Below, piece after piece: positions 15,983 through 23,785 of a DNA stretch of 64,000 nt. The stretch is from an uncultured bacterium (lineage in GTDB: Bacteria; Oederibacteriota; PGYV01; Palsa-1178): contig CALAOR010000075.1 in the NCBI GenBank assembly GCA_937889595.1, forward strand, positions 47,826 to 111,825, in the 5' to 3' direction. The position numbers and the translations under genes were made by a program. The notes beneath the pieces were generated by a model. It had not been told where the DNA came from. It searched no databases and worked only from the letters and a program-made list of their open reading frames with translations. How positions within the stretch are numbered: position 1 is the stretch's first letter; each line of letters opens with the position of its first letter.

Positions 15983-16011
15983 TATATAACAAATGAACCT
16001 TTATTTGTCAA
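15983..16011 (-). promoter_or_regulatory. Promoter of the serine-biosynthesis pair
   Basis: Minus strand: perfect TTGACA (16011-16006), 17 nt, TATATA (15988-15983). Predicted start near 15976. Confidence 0.75.
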
Positions 16012-16039
16012 CATGTTTTTTGATGAAAATTATCGTTTT

Positions 16040-16059
16040 CTTGTGAATTATTTCACAAG
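16040..16059. promoter_or_regulatory. CRP/FNR-family-like operator
   Basis: TTGTGA-N6-TCACAA, a near-perfect match to the CRP consensus geometry, centred about 73 bp upstream of the predicted aminotransferase start site. That is a class I activator position. No CRP-family gene is in the window. Confidence 0.55.
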
Positions 16060-16070
16060 TTCTTCCATAA

Positions 16071-16097
16071 AAAAACCCCGCAACTGCGGGGGTTTTT
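16071..16097 (-). terminator. Terminator of the kinase/response-regulator operon
   Basis: Stem CCCCGC/GCGGGG with loop AACT (16076-16091), with A-tract and T-tract on either side. It lies just past the response-regulator stop and also isolates the divergent serine promoter. Confidence 0.9.
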
Positions 16098-16102
16098 TAT
16101 TT

Positions 16103-16516
16103 TTACTTCCTTTTATCGTCCATTATCTTTTTTCTCATCTCAACTTTTTCAAATATCTCTTCCACCTTTTCAATCAGTCTTGCCGGTGAAAAAGGTTTAA
16201 CAACATACGCGTCAGCGCCCGACTTAAATCCTTTTTCTATGTCGGTTATCTGGCCCTTTGCGGTTAAAAGTATTATGGGTATGCTTGAAGTTGCTTTGTC
16301 TCTTTTTAAGTTTTTGCAAGCCTCCAGCCCGTCCATTTCAGGCATCATTACGTCAAGTATGATAAGGTCGGGATTCACTTTTTGCACGGCTTTTATCGCC
16401 TCAACCCCGTTTGAGGCCGTTGTTACGCTGAAACTGTCTGACAATGTATCCTGAAGCGCTGAAAGAATAAAAGGCTCGTCATCAGCTACCACTATCCTCT
16501 TTTTTGATTCTGACAT
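16103..16516 (-). CDS. Single-domain response regulator
   Basis: 137 residues, a lone receiver domain (CheY-like). D12/D13 form the acidic pocket, D55 in LDVMMPEMDG is the phosphoacceptor, and the conserved Lys is in VVKPFSP. No DNA-binding output domain is present; a short basic helical tail follows. It starts 15 bp after the histidine kinase stop, so the two are a cognate pair. Output would be by protein-protein interaction or phosphorelay, not direct transcription control. Confidence 0.93.
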   Translation of the reverse strand: MSESKKRIVVADDEPFILSALQDTLSDSFSVTTASNGVEAIKAVQKVNPDLIILDVMMPEMDGLEACKNLKRDKATSSIPIILLTAKGQITDIEKGFKSGADAYVVKPFSPARLIEKVEEIFEKVEMRKKIMDDKRK

Positions 16517-16531
16517 TCTGCTAAACCTCCT

Positions 16532-18679
16532 TTATGATGGTCTGACTATTGGTATATGAAAAATAAATTCGCTACCCTTATCTATAGTGCTTTTGACGTC
16601 AACCCCGCCGTTATGCAGTTCAAGTATGTATTTTACGATCGGCAGCCCTATGCCTGTACCGCCGATCTTTTTGACTTTTTCGCTTTCCACCCTGTAGAAT
16701 TTATCAAATATCTTTTCCAGGTCCTCTACCGCGATCCCGAGCCCGCAATCCCTGACAGAACCGTAAAAAACCTCATTATTACTCCATGTTTTAATCTCGA
16801 TATCCCCGCCTTCTGGGGAATACTTCAGCGCGTTCGACAGTAAGTTGGTCATTACCTGTATTATCTTGTTCTTATCGACCATAATTATCTCACTTTTTTC
16901 CGGCAGTGTCAAAATAATTCTATGCTTGACAGAGGCGTTTCTGAAGGTTTCATAAACCGTGTTCATGAGCTCATTCATATCCACAGGCTCCAAAGACAGG
17001 CTTAAGCCTTTTCCCGCGTCTATCCTGGACAGGTCAAGCAGGTCGCCGATAAGCGCGCCCAGGCGCTGGGTTTCCTTATTGATAATATTCGCGTATTTCT
17101 TCACCTTTTCATTATCCACATTCCTTATCATCATGAGTTCGCTGTAAGCCTGGATAGGCGTTAAAGGCGTCCTTAACTCGTGGGACACCATGTTTAAGAA
17201 CTCTGATTTCATCTTATCGAGTTCTTTAATCTCTGTTATATCCCTGAATACGGCGACAGACCCGGCTGCTTCGCTCTTTTCGTCTATGATAGGCGCGATT
17301 ACCGCGGCAAATATGTGCTCTTTATTCCCGAGTTGGAACTTTACCTCGGTTTTATTTATGTTCTTGGTAAGCAGGACCATGGTGAAGTTATCAACTATGT
17401 CTTTTGTCATTATGACATCATCAAGCGCTTTTCCCTCCGCATTCAGGCCGTCTATGCTGAAAATCCGCTCGGCAACCCTGTTAACCATGACTATTTTTTT
17501 ATCCTTATTAACGGCTAATACCGCGTCCTCCATGGACTGGACCATGGATTCTATCCTGAGTTTTTCGATCCCGAGGTCCAGGTTCGCGGTTTTTAATTCC
17601 TTGTTCAGCTGTTCCGCGCGTTCTTCCAGGTGTTCGTACAGATTGGTATTTTCTATGGCAATGGCGGCCTGTGAGGCCAAAGCCTCCAGGAACTTTATCT
17701 CGGTCTTGGAAAAATTGCCTCCGCCTATCTTATTGAGTACCTGCACCACGCCTATGGTCTGGTTGCGGACCTTCAATGGAACGCATATGACCGACTTGGT
17801 GATGAACATGGTCTGCTCATCCACCCGCTTGGCAAAACGCGGGTCCTTGCTGACATCAGGGACCAAAAGCGACTCTCCCGTGTAAGCGACCCATCCGGCA
17901 ATGCCTTCCCCCATTTTCAGCCGTATCTTTTTTACTTCCTCTTCCTTGGGGCCTGTTGCCACCTCAAAATAAAGTTCGTTCTTTTCGCTGTCGACCAGGA
18001 AGACCGAAGACGCTTCAGCCTGCATGACTTTTTCGGCAGACTGCATGATGATCTTCAAAAGCTGATCCAGGTTGCGGGTGGAGTTTATGATTATGGACGC
18101 TTCCATAAGGGCACTCATTTTTGCTATTTCCCCTTCTTTTTCCTTGTTCGCCATGTTGGTTATGTATTCCTGCACCGAGAGTTCTATGACTATGTTAAAT
18201 AAGTCAACTATGAGGTCCGCGATGTTTATTATTCTTTCTTCGGAAAACAGGGTCTGTTTTGTATAGGCTTCCAGAAGTTCGTCATAATTCAGACCGGCCT
18301 TCACGCTTAAGTCATGTATCATGGCCCCGTCAAGGGTCCTCTCGCGCACGCCCACCAGTATGTTAAATTTCTTGCCGTAAAAATACGTGGTCGCGCAGTA
18401 ATATACGCAATCGGCGTAAAGCTTGACGAACCTCGCGTCTTTTTCTATGGAATCCGGAGTTACTTCGCATATTTTTCTGCCCTCTTCCGTGGAGGTTAAG
18501 AGCCTGTAGAAATCGCTGAAGTTTGATTCGGGGGTGTCTATTTTACCGTCTTCGCTCATGACCTTGATGGCTATCCCCAGGTCCTTGGCAAATTTATACT
18601 GTATGCCTTCCCAAACGCGTATGTTGAAGAGTTTTGAAGAATCTATGGGGTTTTGTTTTGTTCCAGCCTCGTCAGCCAC
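16532..18679 (-). CDS. Soluble hybrid-sensor histidine kinase (GAF-PAS-HisKA-HATPase)
   Basis: 715 residues, with no transmembrane segment or signal peptide. Residues 1-190 have no recognised fold. A GAF domain (about 190-340) and a coiled coil are followed by a PAS domain (about 375-485), HisKA with VSHELRTPLTP (His near 497), and HATPase with NLLSNALKYSPEG and GGTGIGLPIVK. The predicted start is GTG, with only a weak purine-rich site, because the frame continues upstream without a better ATG. It should autophosphorylate and pass phosphate to the receiver protein encoded next. The cytoplasmic signal is unknown. Confidence 0.9.
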   Translation of the reverse strand: MADEAGTKQNPIDSSKLFNIRVWEGIQYKFAKDLGIAIKVMSEDGKIDTPESNFSDFYRLLTSTEEGRKICEVTPDSIEKDARFVKLYADCVYYCATTYFYGKKFNILVGVRERTLDGAMIHDLSVKAGLNYDELLEAYTKQTLFSEERIINIADLIVDLFNIVIELSVQEYITNMANKEKEGEIAKMSALMEASIIINSTRNLDQLLKIIMQSAEKVMQAEASSVFLVDSEKNELYFEVATGPKEEEVKKIRLKMGEGIAGWVAYTGESLLVPDVSKDPRFAKRVDEQTMFITKSVICVPLKVRNQTIGVVQVLNKIGGGNFSKTEIKFLEALASQAAIAIENTNLYEHLEERAEQLNKELKTANLDLGIEKLRIESMVQSMEDAVLAVNKDKKIVMVNRVAERIFSIDGLNAEGKALDDVIMTKDIVDNFTMVLLTKNINKTEVKFQLGNKEHIFAAVIAPIIDEKSEAAGSVAVFRDITEIKELDKMKSEFLNMVSHELRTPLTPIQAYSELMMIRNVDNEKVKKYANIINKETQRLGALIGDLLDLSRIDAGKGLSLSLEPVDMNELMNTVYETFRNASVKHRIILTLPEKSEIIMVDKNKIIQVMTNLLSNALKYSPEGGDIEIKTWSNNEVFYGSVRDCGLGIAVEDLEKIFDKFYRVESEKVKKIGGTGIGLPIVKYILELHNGGVDVKSTIDKGSEFIFHIPIVRPS

Positions 18680-18735
18680 AATTCCGCCTCTCCCCGCCGC
18701 AAAAGCGGGGCCATTTCAATTGTTTCTATAAGTCC

Positions 18736-18760
18736 AAAGCCGCCCGTTAAAGGCGGCTTT
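18736..18760 (-). terminator. Hairpin after the 32-residue peptide gene
   Basis: AAAGCCGCC/GGCGGCTTT stem directly after the small gene. On the minus strand the T-tract is short, so it may attenuate rather than fully stop transcription into the kinase. Confidence 0.55.
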
Positions 18761-18764
18761 ATGG

Positions 18765-18863
18765 TTATTTTTTCTTTTTTGCAGTTTTCTTCTTTGCTAC
18801 AACTTTTTTCTTGGGTGCCGGCATAGCCGATTCGCATCCACATCCACATCCGCAGTTTGCCAT
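18765..18863 (-). CDS. 32-residue Cys-rich, Lys-tailed peptide
   Basis: A perfect Shine-Dalgarno (AAGGAGG, seven bases before the ATG at 18863) and a hairpin after the stop support a real gene. The product starts MANCGCGCGCESAMPA, with four cysteines alternating with glycines (C4, C6, C8, C10), and ends in a tail with ten lysines in fifteen residues. The Cys-x-Cys-x-Cys-x-Cys cluster could bind a soft metal; the tail could bind nucleic acid or an acidic surface. It precedes the soluble histidine kinase on the same strand. I know no family for it. Confidence 0.7.
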   Translation of the reverse strand: MANCGCGCGCESAMPAPKKKVVAKKKTAKKKK

Positions 18864-18919
18864 TGTGTTTTCCTCCTTAAGTCAGGTCTAAAAATCAAAA
18901 TCCCATATTTCAGCTCCAA

Positions 18920-19048
18920 AATCCCGTGAGCAGTTGAGCAGATTGAGCAGATTGACCGCAGGTGTCCGTATTTAGCCTGCAATAGTAGACTTTTTTCTGA
19001 CGTGCTTGTCTACTGCTCACCTGTTCTCCTGTTCACCTGCTCTGAAAT
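18920..19048. repeat. GAGCAGATT-type short-word arrays
   Basis: GAGCAGATT/GAGCAGTT words (18920-18955) face CTGTTCACCTG-like complementary words (19010-19048), in the gap between the 32-residue gene and tRNA-Val. Confidence 0.55.
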
Positions 19049-19066
19049 TTTGCGGAGCAAAATTTC

Positions 19067-19142
19067 TGGTAGGCCAGATCAGAGTTGAACTGATGACTTC
19101 CAACGTGTGAGGTTGGCACTCTAACCACTGAGTTACTGGCCT
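19067..19142 (-). tRNA. tRNA-Val(CAC)
   Basis: Read on the minus strand: acceptor AGGCCAG pairs with CTGGCCT, D-stem ACTC/GAGT, anticodon stem CCAAC/GTTGG with loop CTCACAC (anticodon CAC), T-loop TTCAACT. The discriminator A and CCA are encoded. It lies 120 bp outside the left direct repeat of the accessory region. Confidence 0.93.
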
Positions 19143-19261
19143 ACGCTGTTTGTGGTTAATAACACACATATATTACACGGTGAAACCATAAACTTCAACA
19201 TTTTTTTCGATAAAAATGGGGATTTTGCTGACTTTTAATACAGCCCGATTTTGATGAATAT

Positions 19262-19305
19262 AAAATCCGCTCAAGACGACCAGCATTTCCGCTGCATGGC
19301 GACCA
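19262..19305. repeat. Left 44-bp direct repeat of the accessory region
   Basis: Starts AAAATCCGCTCAAGACGACC. A copy with five mismatches lies in the same orientation at 27445-27488. On the minus strand the unit is itself an imperfect tandem of a TGGTCG..AGCGGA word. Confidence 0.75.
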
Positions 19306-19321
19306 GTCAGAACGCTCATGA

Positions 19322-20659
19322 GAGTATGTCAGATTTTTTGTGTAAACGGCCATTCATTGCTACTCCTGTTCCAGTTTAAGCCGACCTTCAAAAACGATTG
19401 CAAGTTGATTGAGTATTTGTCCCCAATCACGTATCGGCATTTTCCACTTTTTCTTAGCGTTTTGCAAGCACAAATATATTGATTTCTGGGCGGCCTCGTC
19501 CGTCGGAAATGCCCCTTTGATTTTGGTCATCTTGCGCAGACTGTGGTTCAGAGATTCTATCGCATTCGTGGTATATATGACCTTCCGGATAAAATCTGGA
19601 TAAGCCATGAACGGGATAATTCCGGCCCAGTTCCTCTGCCACATTTCTCCTATACTCGGGTATTTTTTATCCCATTTTTTTCTGAATGTTTCGAGTTCAA
19701 CGGCTGCGGCTTCCGCATTAGGTGCGTTGTAAACACGTTTTAGATCCGTTGCCAGCATTTTTCTGTCTTTCCAGGATACGAATTTCAGGGAATTTCTAAT
19801 CATGTGCACAATGCACAACTGTACCTGCGTTTTGGGAAATGTAACAGCTATGGCTTCTTCAAACCCTTTGAGACCATCAACGCAAGCGATTAATACATCG
19901 TCCAGACCCCTGTTTTTTAAATCGCTTACCACCATAGCCCAGAACTTCGCGCCTTCTGTATCTGCAATCCACATGCCCAGCACATCTTTCATTCCTTCAA
20001 CATTTATGCCTATTACAAGGTATATTGCCTTATTTAAAACCTGTCCGTTTTCCCGAGATTTTACCCTGATGGCATCCAAAAATAATATCGGGTATATTTT
20101 TTCAAGCGGACGGTTCTGCCATTCTTTGATATCGTCGATGACCTGATCCGTTATATTGGATATAAAATCGGGCGATATTTCGACACCATATATTTCTTTT
20201 ATGTGGCTTTGTATATCCCTGGTCGTCATCCCAAGTGAATACATGGACATTATTTTGTTGTCAAATCCGTTAAAGCTTTTCTGATGTTTTTTGATAATTT
20301 GAGGTTCAAATTCACCATCCCGGTCCCGCGGTTGCTGTATCTCGATTTCGCCGCTGTCAGTCCGTATGGTCTTGGGTGAGTATCCGTTCCTGGAATTACC
20401 CCTGTTCTTGCCTTCAGGCGAGTGTTTCTCGTAACCAAGATGCTCTGACATCTCTGCCGACATCGCTCGTTCCACCAGCCGTTTTGTCAGCTGTTTGAGC
20501 AGTCCTGTTTCACCTACTAAATCTTCCGGTTTCTTGTAATCTTTCAACAACTCATCCAACAACTTGTCATCAAGCGCCATAATCCTGCCTCCTTATTATG
20601 CTTGGTACACTTAGTGTACCGCAGATTATGGCCATTTACACAGATTTTATGACATACTC
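19322..20659 (-). mobile_element. IS256-family insertion sequence
   Basis: About 1.34 kb. Terminal inverted repeats of 32 bp (19322-19353 and 20628-20659) start GAGTATGTCA and agree at most positions, with mismatches in the T/A-rich middle. The single transposase gene fills the interior. I see no clear 8-9-bp target duplication in the immediate flanks. Confidence 0.88.
19360..20580 (-). CDS. IS256 (Mutator) family transposase
   Basis: 406 residues, full length for the family (PF00872). The catalytic DDE residues fit: Asp in LFLDAIRVK, Asp in IACVDGLKGFEEAI, and Glu in the C-terminal region with TTNAIESLNHSLRKMTKIKGAFP. The N-terminal MSEHLGYEKHSPEGKNRGNSRNG stretch is typical. The frame is intact, so the element may be active. 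It performs copy-out transposition through a circular intermediate. Both ends of the element flank it closely. Confidence 0.96.
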   Translation of the reverse strand: MALDDKLLDELLKDYKKPEDLVGETGLLKQLTKRLVERAMSAEMSEHLGYEKHSPEGKNRGNSRNGYSPKTIRTDSGEIEIQQPRDRDGEFEPQIIKKHQKSFNGFDNKIMSMYSLGMTTRDIQSHIKEIYGVEISPDFISNITDQVIDDIKEWQNRPLEKIYPILFLDAIRVKSRENGQVLNKAIYLVIGINVEGMKDVLGMWIADTEGAKFWAMVVSDLKNRGLDDVLIACVDGLKGFEEAIAVTFPKTQVQLCIVHMIRNSLKFVSWKDRKMLATDLKRVYNAPNAEAAAVELETFRKKWDKKYPSIGEMWQRNWAGIIPFMAYPDFIRKVIYTTNAIESLNHSLRKMTKIKGAFPTDEAAQKSIYLCLQNAKKKWKMPIRDWGQILNQLAIVFEGRLKLEQE

Positions 20660-20681
20660 CGTATTGAGCCTTTATAATTTT

Positions 20682-21656
20682 TCACTTCTGCTTCACCACA
20701 TATTGACTTTCTATTTTGTTTATTTCTTGTTTTGTTTTCTTTCCTTCTTCTATTTCCTTGACAACTCTTGCTATAGTCTTTCCTATACTGCTATGGTGAA
20801 TTCCGTTCAGCAATTCCGATATTTCCGTATGGTTTTTACCTGCATCCTTTGACAACAGGTACATAAGTATTCGTTTACCCCGGTTCCATTTGCCTTTCTT
20901 TTCAATAAGTTCCTCTTTTGTCTGTTTAAAATATCCGGCTACCGCTGTTACTATTTCATCCGCTTCGTACACATTCTTTAGTTTTGTTCTGTGTGCTATT
21001 TCCCCGGTTATACTCCTGTCTTTCAATAATAACTTTATTTTCTTTACAAAGTCATCGCTTCCCAGTATATATCCTCCGTATGCGCCCATCCTTTCCCCGT
21101 CTTTGTCCTTCCAGGACCCGTCCACCATGTATGCTTCATATTCCGCGATAGCCTTTTTGCTGCTGTCGTTGAAATACCTCAGCACATATTCAGGATCTGC
21201 TATACCGTTCTCACGTATTCCCGAGAACTGCGCGTGGCTGCTCCATTCATACTCAGGCAGTGTTTCAACAGCATTTGCTCTTATTGGATTCAGATGAACA
21301 TATCTGACAACTTCCTTAATGTTTGGCCCATATTCAACCAGCACTGAGTGATACCTGCTCTGAAATAAGTGCCCATTTCTCCTGTATTTGCGGTTGAAAT
21401 AAATACCATAACTGGTGTTAAGATATTGCATGATCGTCGGCAAATTTGGTTTTTCGGTTTTTAACAAGAAGTGATAATGGTTGTTCATCAAAACAAACGC
21501 CAGTATTTTAAAATCATATTTATTCTTTACTTCCCCGACCGTCTTCAAAAGCATATTCCTGTCCATGTCATCCCTGAATATATTCTTTCTTTCATTGCCC
21601 CTGGATGTCACATGATATACAGCGCCGGGTATAAGAATTCTAAGTTGCCTGCCCAT
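20682..21656 (-). CDS. REP-associated tyrosine transposase (RAYT, Y1/HUH family)
   Basis: 324 residues. The N-terminal half is a Y1_Tnp single-strand DNA nuclease: MNNHYHFLL carries the HUH metal motif, and RRNGHLFQSRYHSVLVE is the hallmark after it; a downstream Tyr is the nucleophile. YHVTSRGNERKNIF near the N-terminus is typical of RAYTs. The C-terminus (TEISELLNGIHHSSIGKTIA) resembles a DnaA-C-like HTH found in many of these proteins. RAYTs act on REP hairpins marked by a 5' GTAG; several such hairpins are scattered in this window. It lies just outside the IS256 end. Confidence 0.93.
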   Translation of the reverse strand: MGRQLRILIPGAVYHVTSRGNERKNIFRDDMDRNMLLKTVGEVKNKYDFKILAFVLMNNHYHFLLKTEKPNLPTIMQYLNTSYGIYFNRKYRRNGHLFQSRYHSVLVEYGPNIKEVVRYVHLNPIRANAVETLPEYEWSSHAQFSGIRENGIADPEYVLRYFNDSSKKAIAEYEAYMVDGSWKDKDGERMGAYGGYILGSDDFVKKIKLLLKDRSITGEIAHRTKLKNVYEADEIVTAVAGYFKQTKEELIEKKGKWNRGKRILMYLLSKDAGKNHTEISELLNGIHHSSIGKTIARVVKEIEEGKKTKQEINKIESQYVVKQK

Positions 21657-21841
21657 TATAATTCCCTCAAAATTATATTTGAATCATTATCGTAATAATA
21701 ATTTATCATTAAATAAAAAAATAATCAATGCTCTATCCGAGGTCTGATAATATGTTAAGCGTTCAATAAAATACACGTGCGTCCCAAACTTTTGTTAAAA
21801 TAGTTGTACCGAGCAACAAAATAACAAAGGAGGAAACGCAC

Positions 21842-22876
21842 ATGCATTATGTCGGTGTTGACCTGCACAAAGAACAGTCATGGTTTTACGTTTCAGATCA
21901 AGAAGGCAAAAGACTGATCAGTAAGAGTATACCAAATACGGACGCGGAATTGAAACAGATATTTGACATCATCCCAAAGCCTTTTAAACTGGGTGTAGAG
22001 GCCACAAGGAACTGGTACTTCTTCGTCGATCTTGCCGAGCAGTATGCAGAAGAAGTAAACCTGGCTAATTCCTTCGAGCTAAAAGCTTTTGCAAAGCGTA
22101 ATAAGAAGACTGACAAAATAGATGCGAAGTTGATTTGCGATGTTTTGCGGATGGGTTATCTGCCGACGGTTAACATCCCGCCAAAACCCATAAGAGAAAT
22201 ACGCGAGCTGATAAGATATAGAATGTCTCTTGTTTACGAACGGACGTTTAATATCAACAGGCTCAAAAACACTTTAGGCAAACTGGGTCGGGAATGCAGC
22301 GGCGACCTTACTGCATACAAACAACTGGACAAGGTTCAAACCGACGGATTACCGGAAATATATGAAACAGTGATTCAAGGGCACAAGGAGAGAATAAGGT
22401 TTCTAACTGAAAAAATTAAGGGCATGAAAATGTACCTGGAAGAAACTTTTCAGGAAGACCAGGAAATCATGAACCTGACAACAATACCTGGATTGAGTTA
22501 TCTAAGCGCGGCAATAGTGAAAAGTGAAATAGTGAATGTATCAAATTTTGGTTCTTTTAACCGACTTTGTTCCTATGCCGGGCTTGCCCCGCGGGTTAGC
22601 CAAAGCGCAAACAAAGATATTCACGGGCCTTTGAGTAAAAACAGGCGTAAATTACTTCAGTGGATACTGTTGGAGGTAACTCCGCATTTTGTAAGAGCTT
22701 CTGTTGAAAAGAAGAAAAAATTTGATGAGCTGGTAAAAAGGAAAAACTACAACACTGCAAAAGTAGCGTTGGCCAGAGACATGTTAAGAATGATCTACGT
22801 CGTATTAAGGGAAAAACGAGAGTATTACAGCAAAATAATTCGGTCTACGGCGGATGTCGCGCTCCACGGTGTCTGA
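21842..22876 (+). CDS. IS110-family DEDD recombinase
   Basis: 344 residues, complete. The N-terminal RuvC-like DEDD domain has VGVDLHKE (D), GVEATRNW (E) and KTDKIDAKLICDVL (D, D). The C-terminal Transposase_20 domain has TIPGLSYLSAAIVKSEI and FNRLCSYAGLAPRVSQS with the conserved serine region. AAGGAGG lies close to the ATG. Members insert through a bridge (seek) RNA from the element's non-coding end. The intact frame suggests recent activity. Confidence 0.95.
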   Translation: MHYVGVDLHKEQSWFYVSDQEGKRLISKSIPNTDAELKQIFDIIPKPFKLGVEATRNWYFFVDLAEQYAEEVNLANSFELKAFAKRNKKTDKIDAKLICDVLRMGYLPTVNIPPKPIREIRELIRYRMSLVYERTFNINRLKNTLGKLGRECSGDLTAYKQLDKVQTDGLPEIYETVIQGHKERIRFLTEKIKGMKMYLEETFQEDQEIMNLTTIPGLSYLSAAIVKSEIVNVSNFGSFNRLCSYAGLAPRVSQSANKDIHGPLSKNRRKLLQWILLEVTPHFVRASVEKKKKFDELVKRKNYNTAKVALARDMLRMIYVVLREKREYYSKIIRSTADVALHGV

Positions 22877-22926
22877 AGTGCGCTTATAGCGCGACTTCGA
22901 GGGTCTGATTAGCGGACATCCGCCGT
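22847..22926 (+). ncRNA. Candidate bridge/seek RNA segment of the IS110 element
   Basis: Arms at 22847-22863 and 22911-22926 (ACGGCGGATGTC pairing) enclose an inner hairpin at 22875-22898 (GAAGTGCGC/GCGCGACTTC). The structure overlaps the last codons of the recombinase and continues beyond the stop, as in IS1111-group elements where the guide RNA is downstream. The exact extent and guide loops are not determined. Confidence 0.4.
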
Positions 22927-22961
22927 CCAAAATTATCATGCAGGCAGGCTTAAGTCCTGCG

Positions 22962-23104
22962 CTGCCGATGGGTGACTGAAACCGGATTATTCCGGGTTTC
23001 TAGAGATAAAAAAATGGACGGCCGAATAAGATTAACAGATGGTTTGGAAACCGCTGACGTGATACGTATATTTATTATTGACAATCACTTAAATGGGTGA
23101 CCCC
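22962..23104 (+). repeat. 143-bp direct repeat, copy 1
   Basis: It matches 23629-23771 over its whole length with about ten differences. Both copies keep an open frame over about 45 codons, ending ...HLNG or ...YLNG. The origin is not recognised; the first 15 bases resemble a GATGGGTGAC word also seen near 25770. Confidence 0.85.
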
Positions 23105-23169
23105 AAACTTACACCAAACTTACAAACTTAATGTTTGGTTTGACTTTCTTTAGGTCTAATGCTTTTGGT

Positions 23170-23367
23170 TTACCCTTTCAACTTGCAGTAGTATCCAACC
23201 CAATCCATGGCAAGTATCTTCTTTACCTCCGCTAGAGTCAGTTCACCTTTACACATCCGCCTATTCAGGTTAGTCTCAACCACATCCTTTTCCCGTGCTC
23301 CAAAAACTATCCCTGCCACCTTACCTTTGTATGGCTGAGGGCAAAGGTTCTTTTTATCATTACAATG
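23170..23367 (-). pseudogene. C-terminal remnant of an unidentified protein
   Basis: The minus-strand frame reads HCNDKKNLCPQPY, then a stretch rich in charged residues ending LAMDWVGYYCKLKG and a stop. It resembles the tail shared by a group of bacterial HNH-like proteins (pattern NLWPQP...KD.VE...L...C.G...L..A...I..DW). An in-frame stop immediately upstream and the lack of a start mark it as a fragment left after insertions between the two 143-bp repeats. Confidence 0.55.
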
Positions 23368-23382
23368 TTAGAAAAGATATTA

Positions 23383-23550
23383 TTAACTATTTAATAATTT
23401 ATCTATCGCTTCTACGGTGAAGTCGTTACAAGCATCTATATAACCATCATTCATTCTCTTCTTTGTCATAGTGGCATCAAGTGAATCTCCAAGACTTTCT
23501 TTAGGATAAGAAGATAACATTTCAACCTTAGGATATTTTATAGCAGGGGG
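23383..23550 (-). pseudogene. Second gene remnant, unidentified
   Basis: A minus-strand frame of about 55 codons includes YPKESLGDSLDAT and NDGYIDACNDFTVEAID, then a stop. No start codon context or SD is visible and the upstream end runs into a C-rich repeat. It lies between the duplicated 143-bp units. The function is not recognised. Confidence 0.4.
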
Positions 23551-23579
23551 TGGGGGTCAAACCTCGAGTTAATAGTTGA
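23549..23579. repeat. Left arm of inverted repeat flanking the 7TM kinase
   Basis: The complement reads TCAACTATTAACTCGAGG-TTTGACCCCC. The right arm at 25682-25711 is the same word in direct orientation, so the kinase gene lies between inverted copies. Confidence 0.7.
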
Positions 23580-23628
23580 TAATCTCTTCCTTTTACTGTT
23601 TAAAAACACCATGTATTTCTGATATTCC

Positions 23629-23771
23629 CTGCCGATGGGTGACCGAAACCGGATTATTCCGGGTTTCTAGAGATAAAAAAATGGACGGTCGAATAAGATT
23701 AACAGATGATTTGGAAACCGCTGACGTGATACGTGTAAATATTATTGACAAGTACTTAAATGGGTGACCCC
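23629..23771 (+). repeat. 143-bp direct repeat, copy 2
   Basis: Second copy of 22962-23104, in the same orientation. It ends 15 bp before the 3' end of the minus-strand histidine kinase gene. Several differences are silent or conservative in the shared open frame. Confidence 0.85.
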
Positions 23772-23785
23772 TTCCACTTGCTACT

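Larger units (their letters stand above)
21737..22927 (+). mobile_element. IS110-family insertion sequence (boundaries approximate)
   Basis: IS110 elements lack long terminal repeats, so the ends are inferred. A CGAGG-TCTGAT word occurs just before (21736) and just after (22897) the transposase gene and may mark the recombined core. A strongly structured segment straddles the gene's 3' end and is a candidate guide RNA. Confidence 0.6.

Noticed and set aside
18643..18849. 68-codon minus-strand frame over the Cys/Lys peptide
   Set aside because: The frame of the 32-residue gene has the SD, start and terminator; this one crosses into the kinase without a site.
19322..20659. Target-site duplication for the IS256 copy
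   Set aside because: The flanking 8-9 bases (GCTCATGA against CGTATTGA) do not match; either the target duplication has decayed or the ends are off by a base.
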